DNA of 37,182 bases, from positions 1 through 37,182 of the forward strand of contig JABSQH010000003.1 of assembly GCA_013213745.1 (NCBI GenBank). The letters are read 5' to 3'. Made by a program: the position numbers and the translations under genes. Below the pieces are notes generated by a model. That model did no database searches and was not told where the DNA came from. It saw nothing but the letters and a program-made list of their open reading frames with translations. The DNA comes from Ilumatobacteraceae bacterium (lineage in GTDB: Bacteria; Actinomycetota; Acidimicrobiia; Acidimicrobiales; Ilumatobacteraceae). Numbering within the stretch: the stretch's first letter is position 1; the number at the start of each line of letters is the position of its first letter. Below, piece after piece: positions 24,501-31,094 of this stretch.

Positions 24501-27500
24501 CGGCCGGTTCTGCGCAGTGGCCCGGTACGTGATCGTCAGCGACTCGTTCGGCTCGAGGACTGCGAGGTTCTCCCACGTCAGGACGCCGACGGCGCCGATC
24601 GAGACAACGGTGGGTTCGGGCGAGGCCGTCTGTGTGGGGTCCGTCACGGTGGTGCTGTTGGGTTCGTAGTCCCAGTTCGGCGGAAGGTGATCTTCCACAT
24701 GGACCGAGAACGCCGTGCCCGCTCCGATGTTCTCCACTTGGATTTCCCAAGTGACGGGCTCATCGATGTACGCCGGTGGCTGGTCCACGACCCGCTTCGT
24801 CACCTGGAGTTCGGGGAACTGCGGCGTCACCGTCGCCTCCGTCGACGGACCGGGGTAACGCCGGCGGGCGTCGTTGCCCGACACGTCTTGGAGGCTGAAA
24901 TAGTCACTGACCGAGGCGATGTTCGTGAACGTGGCCTCGGAGCTCGACTCACCGATCGTCGACGAGGCGGCCAACCGAGCGCTGTAGGTGACGACGAAGG
25001 AACTGTTCGGGTCGAGTTCACCGACCGGCGTCCAGGTGATGGTACGGGTCGTGTCGTCGTAGATGCCCGGTGCCACGGTGGCGTCGATCACTTCGACGCC
25101 GGTCGGCACCACGTCGAACACCTGGTACTCCAACGCCTCGCTGGTGCCGACGTTTTCCACCTCCACCGTGTACTCGAACACGTCACCGGGTTCGGGTGCG
25201 GCATCGTCCACCGTCTTGGCGATCGTCAGCGACGGTTCGAGCACTGTGACGGTGGCCTCGGCAGTGAGCCCGTTGCGCTCCCAGGGGTAGTTCGCATCTT
25301 GCACGTCGTCGTCGGGCTTGTCGGTGATGTTCCAACGGCTCTGCACCGTGTTGGTCAGTGCAGTGCCCGCCACGCTGGTGCTGACGTCCTCGATCTGCGC
25401 GCTGTAGCGGACGCGCACGAGACGCACGTTGGAAGATGCGGCGATGTCACCGAAGTAGAACCCGGTGAGTGTGTCGGCGCCGTTCGCGACGGGTGTCAGC
25501 ACGCTCGGCTGCGGTGGTTCGGGAACACACGGATTCCCCGTCGGCGCGCCGTTCGGGTCGGCTTCGACGCATGTCGACTCGATGAACTGGATGTCGCCGA
25601 CGCCGGGGGGGAGCCTGTCGACGATTGCGGCTTGGAAGAACTGTGTGTTCTCCGGGACGAGCGCGCTGAGGGTGTACTCGACGCGTTCGCCGATCCGGGC
25701 GCTGGTGGGATCGACGCCCTTGGTCAGGACCAGCCCGGCAACGGTCAGCGTGACACCGTCGACCGCTTGGTAGACGCGCTCGAGCGGGTTGTCGTCACCC
25801 GGCGTGGTGTTGCCGTCGTCGAGCGAACCCCCAGACAGCTCAGCGCGATTGGTCAACTCCTCGCCGGCGATGGCGGGCGAGGACACCTCCGCGGTGTAAC
25901 GACGAGTCTGCCGACCGCCGGCACCCGGCGCGACCGAGCCCAGCGAGACGGCGATGTATGTCTCACCCGGGCCGCATCCGGCGTTCTCGGCAGCGTTGCC
26001 GGTAAGCACCAGATCGTTCGGACCCTGCCCGGTGAGCTGCACGTTGCCGAGTTGTTCGGGCACACAGTCTTCGATCCAGGTGTCGTGGAGCGGTGGCCGC
26101 CCGTTGGCGTTGGAGGCGACCAGCTCGAACGTGACGATTTGCGCGCCGACAACGGTCGCGTCGATCGGTCCCAGCGCCCTCTTGGTCACCGTCGGTCTGG
26201 GCTGGACGATGGTGACGCGAGCGGTGGCCACAACGTCGTTCAACTGTCCACCGTCGGCGTCGACCGACACGAACGTGGCCGTGTTGGTCCGCGTGGGGTG
26301 TTTCGCCGGACGCAGGTGCGCTTCGGTGACCCGCGTCGAGATCACGACCTCGAACCGCTGATCGGTTGCGCTCGTACCGTTGGCGGGAAACTTCTCCCCG
26401 AAGTCGACGCTGGCGTCGGTGGGATCGAACGTCACCCCGGTGGGCACCGTTGCGGTGTGGGGTGAATCGGCGTCGGGATAGTACGTCAACGATGGAGCTG
26501 CGACGCCGGCGGGTCGGTTGGCTTCGTCGATGATGATCGTGCCCGTCGGCGTCGGTAGATCATCGGTCAACTCAGCGTCGAACACCGTGGTGCCGGCCGG
26601 GATGTCGACGTAGTAGCGGTAGGTGACGTACTCTCCCACCACCGCCTCGGCACGTTCGCCGTTGATCGGTTGTTCAGCCGTCGGCAGCGGGTTGCTGATG
26701 TCGTTGTTGACCTCATCGATCGCACTCGTGACGAATTTGCTGACCTGGGGCGCCGGTGTGAACACCGAGGAGTCGTCGTCGGCTTCGGGTGCATTGGCGA
26801 TCGGTTCGAGCGACGGGTCGATGTTGTTGTCGGGCACGTACGACGGCGCCACCTTGTTCTGCAAGTTCGTGAACGCGTCGTATGAGCGCAGCCCGGCGAC
26901 GTTGTCGAACGTCGCCGACACGCTGGTCGGCGTCGGGATCGTCATCGTGTAGAACAGCGACCGAGTGTCGGGCCCGGTGCTCGTGGACTCCTCCCCGGGG
27001 AACAGTGCGTAGTCATCGGGGTCGTCACCGTCGAGGATCTCGAAGAACCAGCGGATGACACTCGAACCGGTGGTGTTGGTGTACGGATCGCTCGTCGATC
27101 CCGAGCTCTGGCCGCTGTCGAGGCATTCGCCGAGCCCAGGGTTCGGGCCGTAGTTCACGATGTCAGTGATGTCCGCACAGGCCACCGCGTCGGGGAGTAC
27201 GTCGAGCACGTCGAGTTCACGAACGGAGAATTCGTTGAAGTTCGACTCGGTTCCGAGGTTGGTCAGATCGATGCGGAACGTGACCTCATCGGCCTGTCTG
27301 ACCTCGACGTCGTCGACGTCGGAGTTCGCCGGGTTCGCCGGGTTCGGGATGCCGTCGACGTCGGCGACACCTTTGACCACCTGGATCGGAGGTGGAGGAG
27401 CGATGCCGAAGGCGACCTCGTCGCGGAACGACTGCGGTCGGCCCGCCGTGTTCTCCACCCGCATTTTCAGCAGGTTGCCGGTGATGACCGGCGCACCCCC

Positions 27501-29690
27501 CGACGGCACCTCGACCACCTCGGCAGCAAACACGACCTCAAAGACCGATCCGAGATCTGCGTAGCGGTCGTTCCCGGTCGCGTCCCCGACGGGGAACTCC
27601 AACCTCGTCGAACCGGACGACGGCTCAACGAAGTTCAGCACCGCGTTGTTCGCAACGCTGGCACGGACGCTGTTGGGGACGTACTCGGTTCCGGCGGGCA
27701 GAAAGTCGGTGATGATCGGGTTGCGGGTCTGTACGAAGTCGTCGAAGTCGACGCGGATGCGGAAGCAGATCTGATCACCCAGCCGGAACCCGAGCGCCTT
27801 GGCCCGATCGCCGTCGGAAACGTTCGCCGGATCGACGTACTGCTGGCCGGGCTCTCCCGAAACCGCCGGATCTGGGTCGGGACAGCGATCGGCGGTCGAC
27901 GCATCGTCGAGTCGGGGCGTGACGTTGCGTGGCAGCAGCTGTTTGCTGACCGAGATCGACCCCGCCGTCTGCGTCGCCGAGGAGTGGTCGGTCACCCCGT
28001 CGATTGTGGGGCCGACGATGTTGTCGATCGGAGTGGTCGAAGCCACGGAGCTGACGGCGTTGGTGAACGTGTCGCCGCTGGCCGTCGGCAGCCCGTCGGC
28101 AACCCCTCCCTCGTAGAGCTGGCGTGCTCGGCCGTTGTAGGTGACCGTGACGTCGTCACCGGCATCAAGGTCGGCGATGGGTTCGAATACGACGGTGAAT
28201 CCGCCTCCGGGCTTGGGGGTGACCGTGTCAAAGGGTTGCGACGGCTGCAACGACGCTTCCCCCACGCACGATGTGTCGCCGTTCGGCGCGAAGTTCACCC
28301 CGGGCGAGCCCAGCGGACACACACCGTTCGGGATCTCATCGATGAGCACGATGTCGGCGGCATCGACGTACTCGCTCGTTTCGATAATCACCGAATACGC
28401 CACTACCCCGCCGGTGACGAACTGTTTGGGTGACACGGACTTGAGAATCCGCACGTCCTCGATTCTCCGCGACAGGGTGTCGATGTCGCTCACCGTTGCG
28501 TCCGCGCCCGGCTCGACTGCGCCGAGGTACCGACCGTCGGCGAACGCCGTGTTGGTGACCACGTCTTCGCTGGTGAGTTCGCGCGTTGCCGCGCCGGTGT
28601 TGTTGTCGAGGTTCGCCGCCTGCAACCCCGACGCTGGGCTTGGCGGGGTGCCGGTGAACAGTGCGTTGGCGCGCAGCGAGATTGCGGCGGCGTACGGGAA
28701 CTCGAAGCTGCCGCCTGCCGCGAGATCGCCGAGGTCCCACTCGACGCGCGTGTAGACGCCGGCGAAGGTGGTGCCGTCGAGAATCGGATCCTGCACGGTC
28801 TCGATGGTGGCGGGGACGACGTAGCCCGAGACGACCGCACCGCCGAGGCGGCCCGAGCCCTGATACTCCTCGCCAGGGGACGAGTTGTCCGTGGAGTTGT
28901 CGGCCAGGAACTCGAGTTCGGCGGGTACGAGATCGACCACCTTGATTCCCTCGACGCTGTCCTGGTCGGTCACCTCCACCCGGACCGTGTAAGTCGAGAC
29001 GTTGTCGTGGACGCCGCGGAGCAGTTCGCCTTCGGGCGCGTTCGTCGACCGCTTGGTCACCCGGATGGCGGTGAGCGTGGTGGTTGCCGACCCGGAGGTG
29101 TCGGAGACGATGAGGTTCGGATCGTCCGGGTCGGACACGACCACACCTGCATCATCGAACGTCGCCTTGCGACGAGCATCGGTGCTCGCGTACACGGTCG
29201 CCGCTTCGTTCGTGACCGTCGAGCCGACGACGTACACCGGGAGCTCGGGACGGAGCAGATCCGATGTGTCGTTCAGGTCGACGGCGAAACTGAGCGAGAA
29301 CGAATCACCGGACTGGATGTCGGCCACGTTGTCCCAAATGACGGTCTGCTGATCGATCATCACACCCGTCGTCGAGTCGACGACCTGGTTCGTGATGATC
29401 TGCGGTTCGCCGGCGACGCTCGGCGTCGTCGGCCCTGCGTAGGTGACACCGAGCGGAAGCACGTCACGAAACGTCACGTTGAATAGCGGTTCGGTCCCGT
29501 TGTTGCGGACCGACACGGTGTACTCGACCGACTCACCGGCGAGCACGCGGCGAGGTGCCGTCTTGGTCGCCGTCAGATCAGTCGACGGTACCTGTGCCGC
29601 AGCCGGCGCGTCAGGAACAACGACGAGGACGCCGACAACCAGTGTTAGGACCAGGCCGAACAGGCCCGACGCCTTGGAGCGCAAAAACAT
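18510..29690 (-). CDS. Giant wall-anchored surface protein with about 24 DUF11 modules
   Basis: The 3726-residue protein begins with a signal peptide (FGLVLTLVVGVLVVV, cut near AAAQ, residues 32-33). About 24 tandem DUF11 (TIGR01451) immunoglobulin-like modules follow, each opening with a strand such as LAITKTHTDPV, then YTLxVxNNGP, a VTDxLPxG turn and an NTAxV...DPNNNTDTD end. The last 45 residues are a wall-sorting signal: LPASG at 3682-3686, a hydrophobic stretch, then ARRRRN. Sortase should link it to peptidoglycan. Modules 11, 12 and 15-24 each hold a Cys pair (WxC...VxC), probably a disulfide; 9, 10, 13 and 14 have none. Modules 1-8 are diverse. No enzyme domain is seen, so an adhesin or surface-layer role is inferred. 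No ribosome binding site lies directly before the ATG; a 43-codon ORF precedes it in the same frame. No sortase gene is in the window. Confidence 0.9.
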   Translation of the reverse strand: MFLRSKASGLFGLVLTLVVGVLVVVPDAPAAAQVPSTDLTATKTAPRRVLAGESVEYTVSVRNNGTEPLFNVTFRDVLPLGVTYAGPTTPSVAGEPQIITNQVVDSTTGVMIDQQTVIWDNVADIQSGDSFSLSFAVDLNDTSDLLRPELPVYVVGSTVTNEAATVYASTDARRKATFDDAGVVVSDPDDPNLIVSDTSGSATTTLTAIRVTKRSTNAPEGELLRGVHDNVSTYTVRVEVTDQDSVEGIKVVDLVPAELEFLADNSTDNSSPGEEYQGSGRLGGAVVSGYVVPATIETVQDPILDGTTFAGVYTRVEWDLGDLAAGGSFEFPYAAAISLRANALFTGTPPSPASGLQAANLDNNTGAATRELTSEDVVTNTAFADGRYLGAVEPGADATVSDIDTLSRRIEDVRILKSVSPKQFVTGGVVAYSVIIETSEYVDAADIVLIDEIPNGVCPLGSPGVNFAPNGDTSCVGEASLQPSQPFDTVTPKPGGGFTVVFEPIADLDAGDDVTVTYNGRARQLYEGGVADGLPTASGDTFTNAVSSVASTTPIDNIVGPTIDGVTDHSSATQTAGSISVSKQLLPRNVTPRLDDASTADRCPDPDPAVSGEPGQQYVDPANVSDGDRAKALGFRLGDQICFRIRVDFDDFVQTRNPIITDFLPAGTEYVPNSVRASVANNAVLNFVEPSSGSTRLEFPVGDATGNDRYADLGSVFEVVFAAEVVEVPSGGAPVITGNLLKMRVENTAGRPQSFRDEVAFGIAPPPPIQVVKGVADVDGIPNPANPANSDVDDVEVRQADEVTFRIDLTNLGTESNFNEFSVRELDVLDVLPDAVACADITDIVNYGPNPGLGECLDSGQSSGSTSDPYTNTTGSSVIRWFFEILDGDDPDDYALFPGEESTSTGPDTRSLFYTMTIPTPTSVSATFDNVAGLRSYDAFTNLQNKVAPSYVPDNNIDPSLEPIANAPEADDDSSVFTPAPQVSKFVTSAIDEVNNDISNPLPTAEQPINGERAEAVVGEYVTYRYYVDIPAGTTVFDAELTDDLPTPTGTIIIDEANRPAGVAAPSLTYYPDADSPHTATVPTGVTFDPTDASVDFGEKFPANGTSATDQRFEVVISTRVTEAHLRPAKHPTRTNTATFVSVDADGGQLNDVVATARVTIVQPRPTVTKRALGPIDATVVGAQIVTFELVASNANGRPPLHDTWIEDCVPEQLGNVQLTGQGPNDLVLTGNAAENAGCGPGETYIAVSLGSVAPGAGGRQTRRYTAEVSSPAIAGEELTNRAELSGGSLDDGNTTPGDDNPLERVYQAVDGVTLTVAGLVLTKGVDPTSARIGERVEYTLSALVPENTQFFQAAIVDRLPPGVGDIQFIESTCVEADPNGAPTGNPCVPEPPQPSVLTPVANGADTLTGFYFGDIAASSNVRLVRVRYSAQIEDVSTSVAGTALTNTVQSRWNITDKPDDDVQDANYPWERNGLTAEATVTVLEPSLTIAKTVDDAAPEPGDVFEYTVEVENVGTSEALEYQVFDVVPTGVEVIDATVAPGIYDDTTRTITWTPVGELDPNSSFVVTYSARLAASSTIGESSSEATFTNIASVSDYFSLQDVSGNDARRRYPGPSTEATVTPQFPELQVTKRVVDQPPAYIDEPVTWEIQVENIGAGTAFSVHVEDHLPPNWDYEPNSTTVTDPTQTASPEPTVVSIGAVGVLTWENLAVLEPNESLTITYRATAQNRPGSSVVDDPGVGSAISHTNSVRAKALDNSNANGNLDGPYEDEDTASTRIDRMNLAVDKRPSSPPIAGQQFDWTIVVSNDAAADTAVGPFTVTDTLPPAIDGVELVSAGGAGWTCVPDAGPTSETEVECQRVDADDTLAPGASFDPITLTFEISATVANGTVIANTASVEGRTYEDPDDLSDNTDTDEVTVIALADLAITKESSGVATPGGDVTWIIEVTNLGPSDSQGPITVTDDLPDGVVGPVSFDVDPTEWSCTANGTDVSCVKNPLLAVGDSTQIELTAVVDPAVGGPNPIVNLAEVRGTTDDPESGNNIDTDEVALLEPDVTLSKVVDDPRPQPGDTFTYTIELTNDGGASSVPAYNLVVTDTPPPEVEIVAVNDGGVESTGTIRWTVDGPLDPATSTTVSFEARLIDSTGIDATPITNTASLQQYTSLPVGGRLYTGNDDDAEVLPQFPALTTTKTPLGSVPTYLGDEFAWLVTVTNSGGGTAATVDVLDELPVNFEYVPGSAIVTQPSGVTTPEPDVTQTAPAPNLEQELSWRDLGPLDPGQSLTVSFRSVATVDVVTSPGVGRNQPHTNTVRAAATDNAGFGSNKAGNYTSNDATADAFIDAADLVLTKSKTAAVAVAGTEYTWTVEVDNLGPDTAVGAFTITDTLPVATTFVSAVGAGWNCSETAGTVTCTRADVADTLPRGRSFDPVSITVAVPSDFQDALQNTATVVARTLDPDTQNNTDDAQVRSTGEADLQLVKNRTNPTIVAGQTTTYMLDVTNLGPSTSRADITVIDTLPSSASFVSASSSPGPWNCTHDGAVTGGDVSCVLSEDVAAGAAAPPITISVRIESSADSADDIINSATVSGTTTDPVPENNSDTDSGRPVTAADLAIDKQATQLLTPGADAVYRLQVTNLGPSDAASAVSISDSLPAGLTFVGAVGVVGTWNCRAPDPSAFDCDLSDALPAGVTAVVEVTVSIDSSVTGTIINTASVTSPTPDPNPDNNSDSDTSPFDTQADLSITKTNSGEPVRAGETFTWILTVANGGPSDSQPDITVTDPLPDGVEFVSASGDGWSCASSAATVRGFSELLTCGRESVLASGLPAPPIGVEVRVLPDAGPGVIGNTAAVAGTTFDPELSNNVASDEVTVVDEADVRIDKSAASQTVNAGESTTFTLRVTNDGPSVADDLVVSDTLPDGMTVVSAVGGDIGGQPGFACTTPTAVQVRCELATLAVGASGTITIEVQVGSGVADGTVLDNVADVSTATPDPNPNNNTDNTDVLVVAVADLRITKSHPIDPVIVGTTMTFDIAVVNNGPSDAVADVVVVDELPSGFTYVGAAGPWTCAPRAATAQIVDCTFTGGGLSAGQAAGTLIMTVQTDPTLDDGPYTNTASVTSPTDPNGDTTSDDVNVVTIADLAIAKSHNQGDVRIGEEFIFDLAVSNAGPSQAHNVVVTDSVPVGFTVISVAGLAWDCSSTAGQDVECVLSTPLAAGTDAAPIAVTVRVEDDVFASSAAVPGPGNTIIIDNTAVVGSDTADANQDNNTDTDTVVVPPLVDLAITKTHADPVTVGGRVTFTLAVTNNGPTDDTATITVTDELPAGLTPTSAASSDADCVIVANTVTCTKADGLAAGARFDIDVDTEVLAAAFPSVANTASVSTPTDDRDPSNNQSTDPVNVLALVDLAITKTHTDPVSIGEPAVFTLTVVNNGPIDESAVITVIDELPAGLALTDASSADAVCTASITTVTCTKTDGLAVGADFEVEVTAEVLVSAYPTLINTATVSSPTADADPSNDSDDDLVTVRPLVDLAITKTHTDPVAVGGQITYTLDVVNNGPTSDPGPTQIVDVLPVSLTPVSVVGDGASCEVSAQTVSCTIDGPLAVDGTVRVTIVADVGPDAAPSVENTATVMPAGCSTPNANAVTAGECPDTDPNNNTDTDVAVVAADIASAGGGGPGVIDVTDDADAVALDTNLPASGAETAPILRLAPVLLLVGVLLMMWARRRRNIASTSTSRSEG
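18800..19890 (-). repeat. Three near-identical DUF11 modules with exact 375-bp period
   Basis: Inside the giant gene, modules 22, 23 and 24 begin near 19890, 19515 and 19140. A 26-bp stretch (plus-strand form starting GGGTCGGTGTGGG and ending GGTGATGGC) recurs at 19858-19883, 19483-19508 and 19108-19133 with only one or two changes. Spacing is exactly 375 bp, or 125 codons, both times. This suggests recent tandem duplication next to the wall anchor and possible length variation between strains. Confidence 0.8.
21881..25240 (-). repeat. Duplicated four-module block inside the giant gene
   Basis: Modules 9-10-11-12 (about 25240-23537) and 13-14-15-16 (about 23536-21881) match one to one. 9 and 13 share PGDxFxYT and PxY/F-V-D-xxP turns without Cys. 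10 and 14 are both unusually long (about 155 residues) with TSPEP/TTPEP, PNxSLT/PGQSLT and a DPGVGSAISHTNSVRA / SPGVGRNQPHTNTVRA ending. 11 and 15 share DTAVGxFTxTDTLP and GAGWxC. The whole block therefore seems to have been copied once and then diverged. Confidence 0.7.
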
Positions 29691-29702
29691 CGTCGGATCA
29701 CA

Positions 29703-29834
29703 TCAACGCAGCGACGCGCAACCGCAGCGACCGACGTCGGTGGCTCGATCGCCCCCGGACTCCAAGTGTGCCGAGCCGGGGCGGGCCGCCACCCGTGTCC
29801 CGACCCAACTCTGGTCTTCGTAGATCCCGCCCAT
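29703..29834 (-). CDS. 43-codon upstream ORF in frame with the giant gene
   Basis: The ORF begins at ATG 29834 with GGAGG and a 6-base spacer, the best ribosome binding site near the giant gene. It encodes a 43-residue hydrophilic peptide (MGGIYEDQSWVGTRVAARPG..., with CGC near the end) and stops at a TGA only 12 bases before the giant ATG, in the same frame. It has no signal-peptide character, so it is not the missing N-terminus. It may be a leader ORF that passes ribosomes to the giant start, which lacks its own site, or a vestige of an older start. Confidence 0.4.
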   Translation of the reverse strand: MGGIYEDQSWVGTRVAARPGSAHLESGGDRATDVGRCGCASLR

Positions 29835-29839
29835 CTGTG

Positions 29840-29872
29840 TCCTCCGTTGGTGAGTGATCACCAACAACGGTG
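29840..29872 (-). promoter_or_regulatory. Hairpin joined to the ribosome binding site of the upstream ORF
   Basis: On the minus strand, GTTGGTGA-TCAC-TCACCAAC (complement of 29846-29865) forms a perfect 8-bp stem that ends directly at CGGAGG. An alternative outer pairing, CCGTTG with CAACGG, takes in the first bases of the ribosome binding site. Such a structure could hide the site depending on temperature, a ligand or a protein. A DNA-binding dimer could also use it as operator. Confidence 0.5.
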
Positions 29873-29896
29873 CAGCACGCGGGTTGGTAGCCGGTT

Positions 29897-30120
29897 ATGA
29901 GCTCAGTTGCAGTTCGGTTGCAGCATCAGCTGGTTCGATGGTCGACTCGGAGGCGGCTCGGATCGGCGACAGACCCAGTCGTGGCCTACGAGTGCAACGA
30001 GCCGTTCGCCGTCTTGATCGCAGCCCATGGTGCCACCGGCGGTCGAGGACTACTTCGCGTCGATGCCAGCCCACCAGAGACGGCGTCCGGAGAGACCGAT
30101 CTCGGCCCGTTCGATAGACG
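29897..30120 (+). pseudogene. Possible SsgA-like remnant
   Basis: From ATG 29897 the reading MSSVAVRLQHQLV...VVAYECNEPFAVLIAAHG...LLRVDASPPETASGETDLGPF follows the pattern of SsgA-family cell-division regulators (VxxxLxLRLV...LRYxxxDPYAVxxxFH...LLxxGLxxPxGxGDVxVxP) over about 75 residues. The second half of the family domain is absent, and the frame then runs through the antisense of tRNA-Ser. There is no clear ribosome binding site. The resemblance is from memory and modest, so this may be a decayed gene or chance. Confidence 0.25.
29906..29923. repeat. GTTGCAG direct repeat with 11-bp period
   Basis: GTTGCAG occurs at 29906-29912 and 29917-29923, one helical turn apart, about 75 bp upstream of the 43-codon ORF start and 215 bp upstream of the giant gene. 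The spacing suits a regulator that binds as a head-to-tail dimer on one face of the DNA. No convincing -10/-35 pair is visible nearby. Confidence 0.35.
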
Positions 30121-30145
30121 CTCAGCGGTCACGAGAAACAGGGTC

Positions 30146-30180
30146 TACAAACGACCAAGCCCGAGCCTGTTGCCTCGGGC
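30146..30180 (-). terminator. Terminator of tRNA-Ser(GCT)
   Basis: On the minus strand GCCCGAG-N8-CTCGGGC (complement of 30159-30180) forms a 7-bp GC stem followed by TTGGTCGTTTGT, about 33 bases after the tRNA. This fits a factor-independent terminator with a weak U-tract. Confidence 0.55.
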
Positions 30181-30212
30181 ATACTCGGTGCCGAGTTTGA
30201 AAGCGACACACT

Positions 30213-30304
30213 TGGCGGAGAGGGTGGGATTTGAACCCACGGACCGCATTACTACGGTCAACGCCTTAGCAGGGCGCCCCATTCGGCCGCTCTGGCACCT
30301 CTCC
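30213..30304 (-). tRNA. tRNA-Ser (anticodon GCT)
   Basis: This is a class II tRNA with acceptor GGAGAGG / CCCTCTCC region, anticodon loop CTGCTAA (anticodon GCT), a long variable arm (TTGACCGTAGTAATGCGGTC) and the T-loop GGTTCAAATCC. The discriminator G and CCA are encoded. It reads AGC and AGU serine codons. Confidence 0.93.
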
Positions 30305-30342
30305 TGGGGAGGGCCGCAGTGTACCCGGATAGCCTCGCTGGC

Positions 30343-30427
30343 GGAACGGTGGCAGAGCGGACGAATGCACCCGCCTTGAAAGCGGACGAGGTGAAAGCCT
30401 CCGAGGGTTCGAATCCCTCCCGTTCCG
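30343..30427 (+). tRNA. tRNA-Ser (anticodon TGA)
   Basis: This is a class II tRNA with acceptor GGAACGG / CCGTTCC, anticodon loop CTTGAAA (anticodon TGA), the variable arm GAGG-TGAAAG-CCTC and the T-arm GAGGG-TTCGAAT-CCCTC. The 3' CCA is not encoded, unlike its divergent neighbour 38 bp away. It reads UCA and, by wobble, other UCN codons. Confidence 0.93.
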
Positions 30428-30513
30428 CGCATGCACGTACCAACGCCGAAGGTTGAAGGTATGAGGCGCACTGAGGTGGCGTGACCACCGGGATCAGACC
30501 GCAGATGTCACGG

Positions 30514-31068
30514 TCAACTCGGCATCGAGGCGACCAGCTGTGCGCACTGTGCCTCGATATCGACCACCGCAGCCTCGAAGGCCCGCCGCGCTGACCCGGT
30601 CGGATCGAACACCTCGGGCACCGGTGCACGCAGGTACTCGCTGGCTCTGCGACCCTCGGTAAGGGTCGCTGCCCAGCTGCGCACGTCCGACGCGCCGACG
30701 CCGACGCCGGTGGCGGCGCGGTCGAGCGCCTCGGGGAGCGTCATCGTGCGGGCGAACGCCGCAGGCGACATGGCGGCGATCGTGACCACGTGATCCCGCT
30801 CGGCCGCGACGATCAGGTCTGCCTCATCGAGCAGATCAGCCCGTACCTGTTGGCTGCGGTGGGCCGACACGTCGAGACCTCGCCGGGCCATTGCGTCGAC
30901 TGCATCACCGATCGCTGAGATTCCCTCCGGACCGAAACCGGCCGAGCGCAGCACCGGGGAGTGACCGCGGGCGCGTAGATCGCGCTCGATCAGCGCGGCC
31001 ATCATCACCGATCGGGTCCGGTTGTGCGTGCACACCGTGAGCACCCGCACGTCGCTCGCTCCAGTCAC
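30514..31068 (-). CDS. Low-molecular-weight protein-tyrosine-phosphatase family protein
   Basis: The 184-residue protein has the phosphate-binding loop CTHNRTRS with nucleophile Cys13 and Arg19 (C-x5-R-S), near the N-terminus as in LMW-PTP and arsenate-reductase-like proteins. GLDVSAHRSQQVRADLLDEADLIVAAERDH is the conserved central part, and Asp155 in EVFDPTG is the general acid (DP motif). It should be a cytosolic phosphatase acting on phosphotyrosine proteins, often in control of exopolysaccharide or envelope functions. The C-terminal extension is longer than in the usual 150-residue form. The GTG start has no obvious ribosome binding site. It follows the SDR gene by 26 bp on the same strand. 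Confidence 0.85.
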   Translation of the reverse strand: MTGASDVRVLTVCTHNRTRSVMMAALIERDLRARGHSPVLRSAGFGPEGISAIGDAVDAMARRGLDVSAHRSQQVRADLLDEADLIVAAERDHVVTIAAMSPAAFARTMTLPEALDRAATGVGVGASDVRSWAATLTEGRRASEYLRAPVPEVFDPTGSARRAFEAAVVDIEAQCAQLVASMPS

Positions 31069-31094
31069 ACTCGCTCACGCTCTGGCGGGTCGAC

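Noticed and set aside
18800-25240. Regular repeats considered as a CRISPR or tandem non-coding array
   Set aside because: The period is about 375-470 bp, always a whole number of codons, and the repeats encode DUF11 modules.
24453-26465. 670-codon open frame on the plus strand inside the giant gene
   Set aside because: It is the antisense shadow of the DUF11 modules: Arg/His/Gly/Asp-rich, with no domain and no ribosome binding site, and the minus frame is clearly a real protein.
29703-29834. 43-codon ORF as the true N-terminus of the giant protein by stop read-through
   Set aside because: It is hydrophilic and would bury the signal peptide at residue 50, so it is kept only as a leader ORF candidate.
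29691-29896. Cyclic di-GMP or other known riboswitch before the giant gene
   Set aside because: Only a simple 8-bp hairpin is present. I see no multi-helix core or conserved riboswitch sequence.
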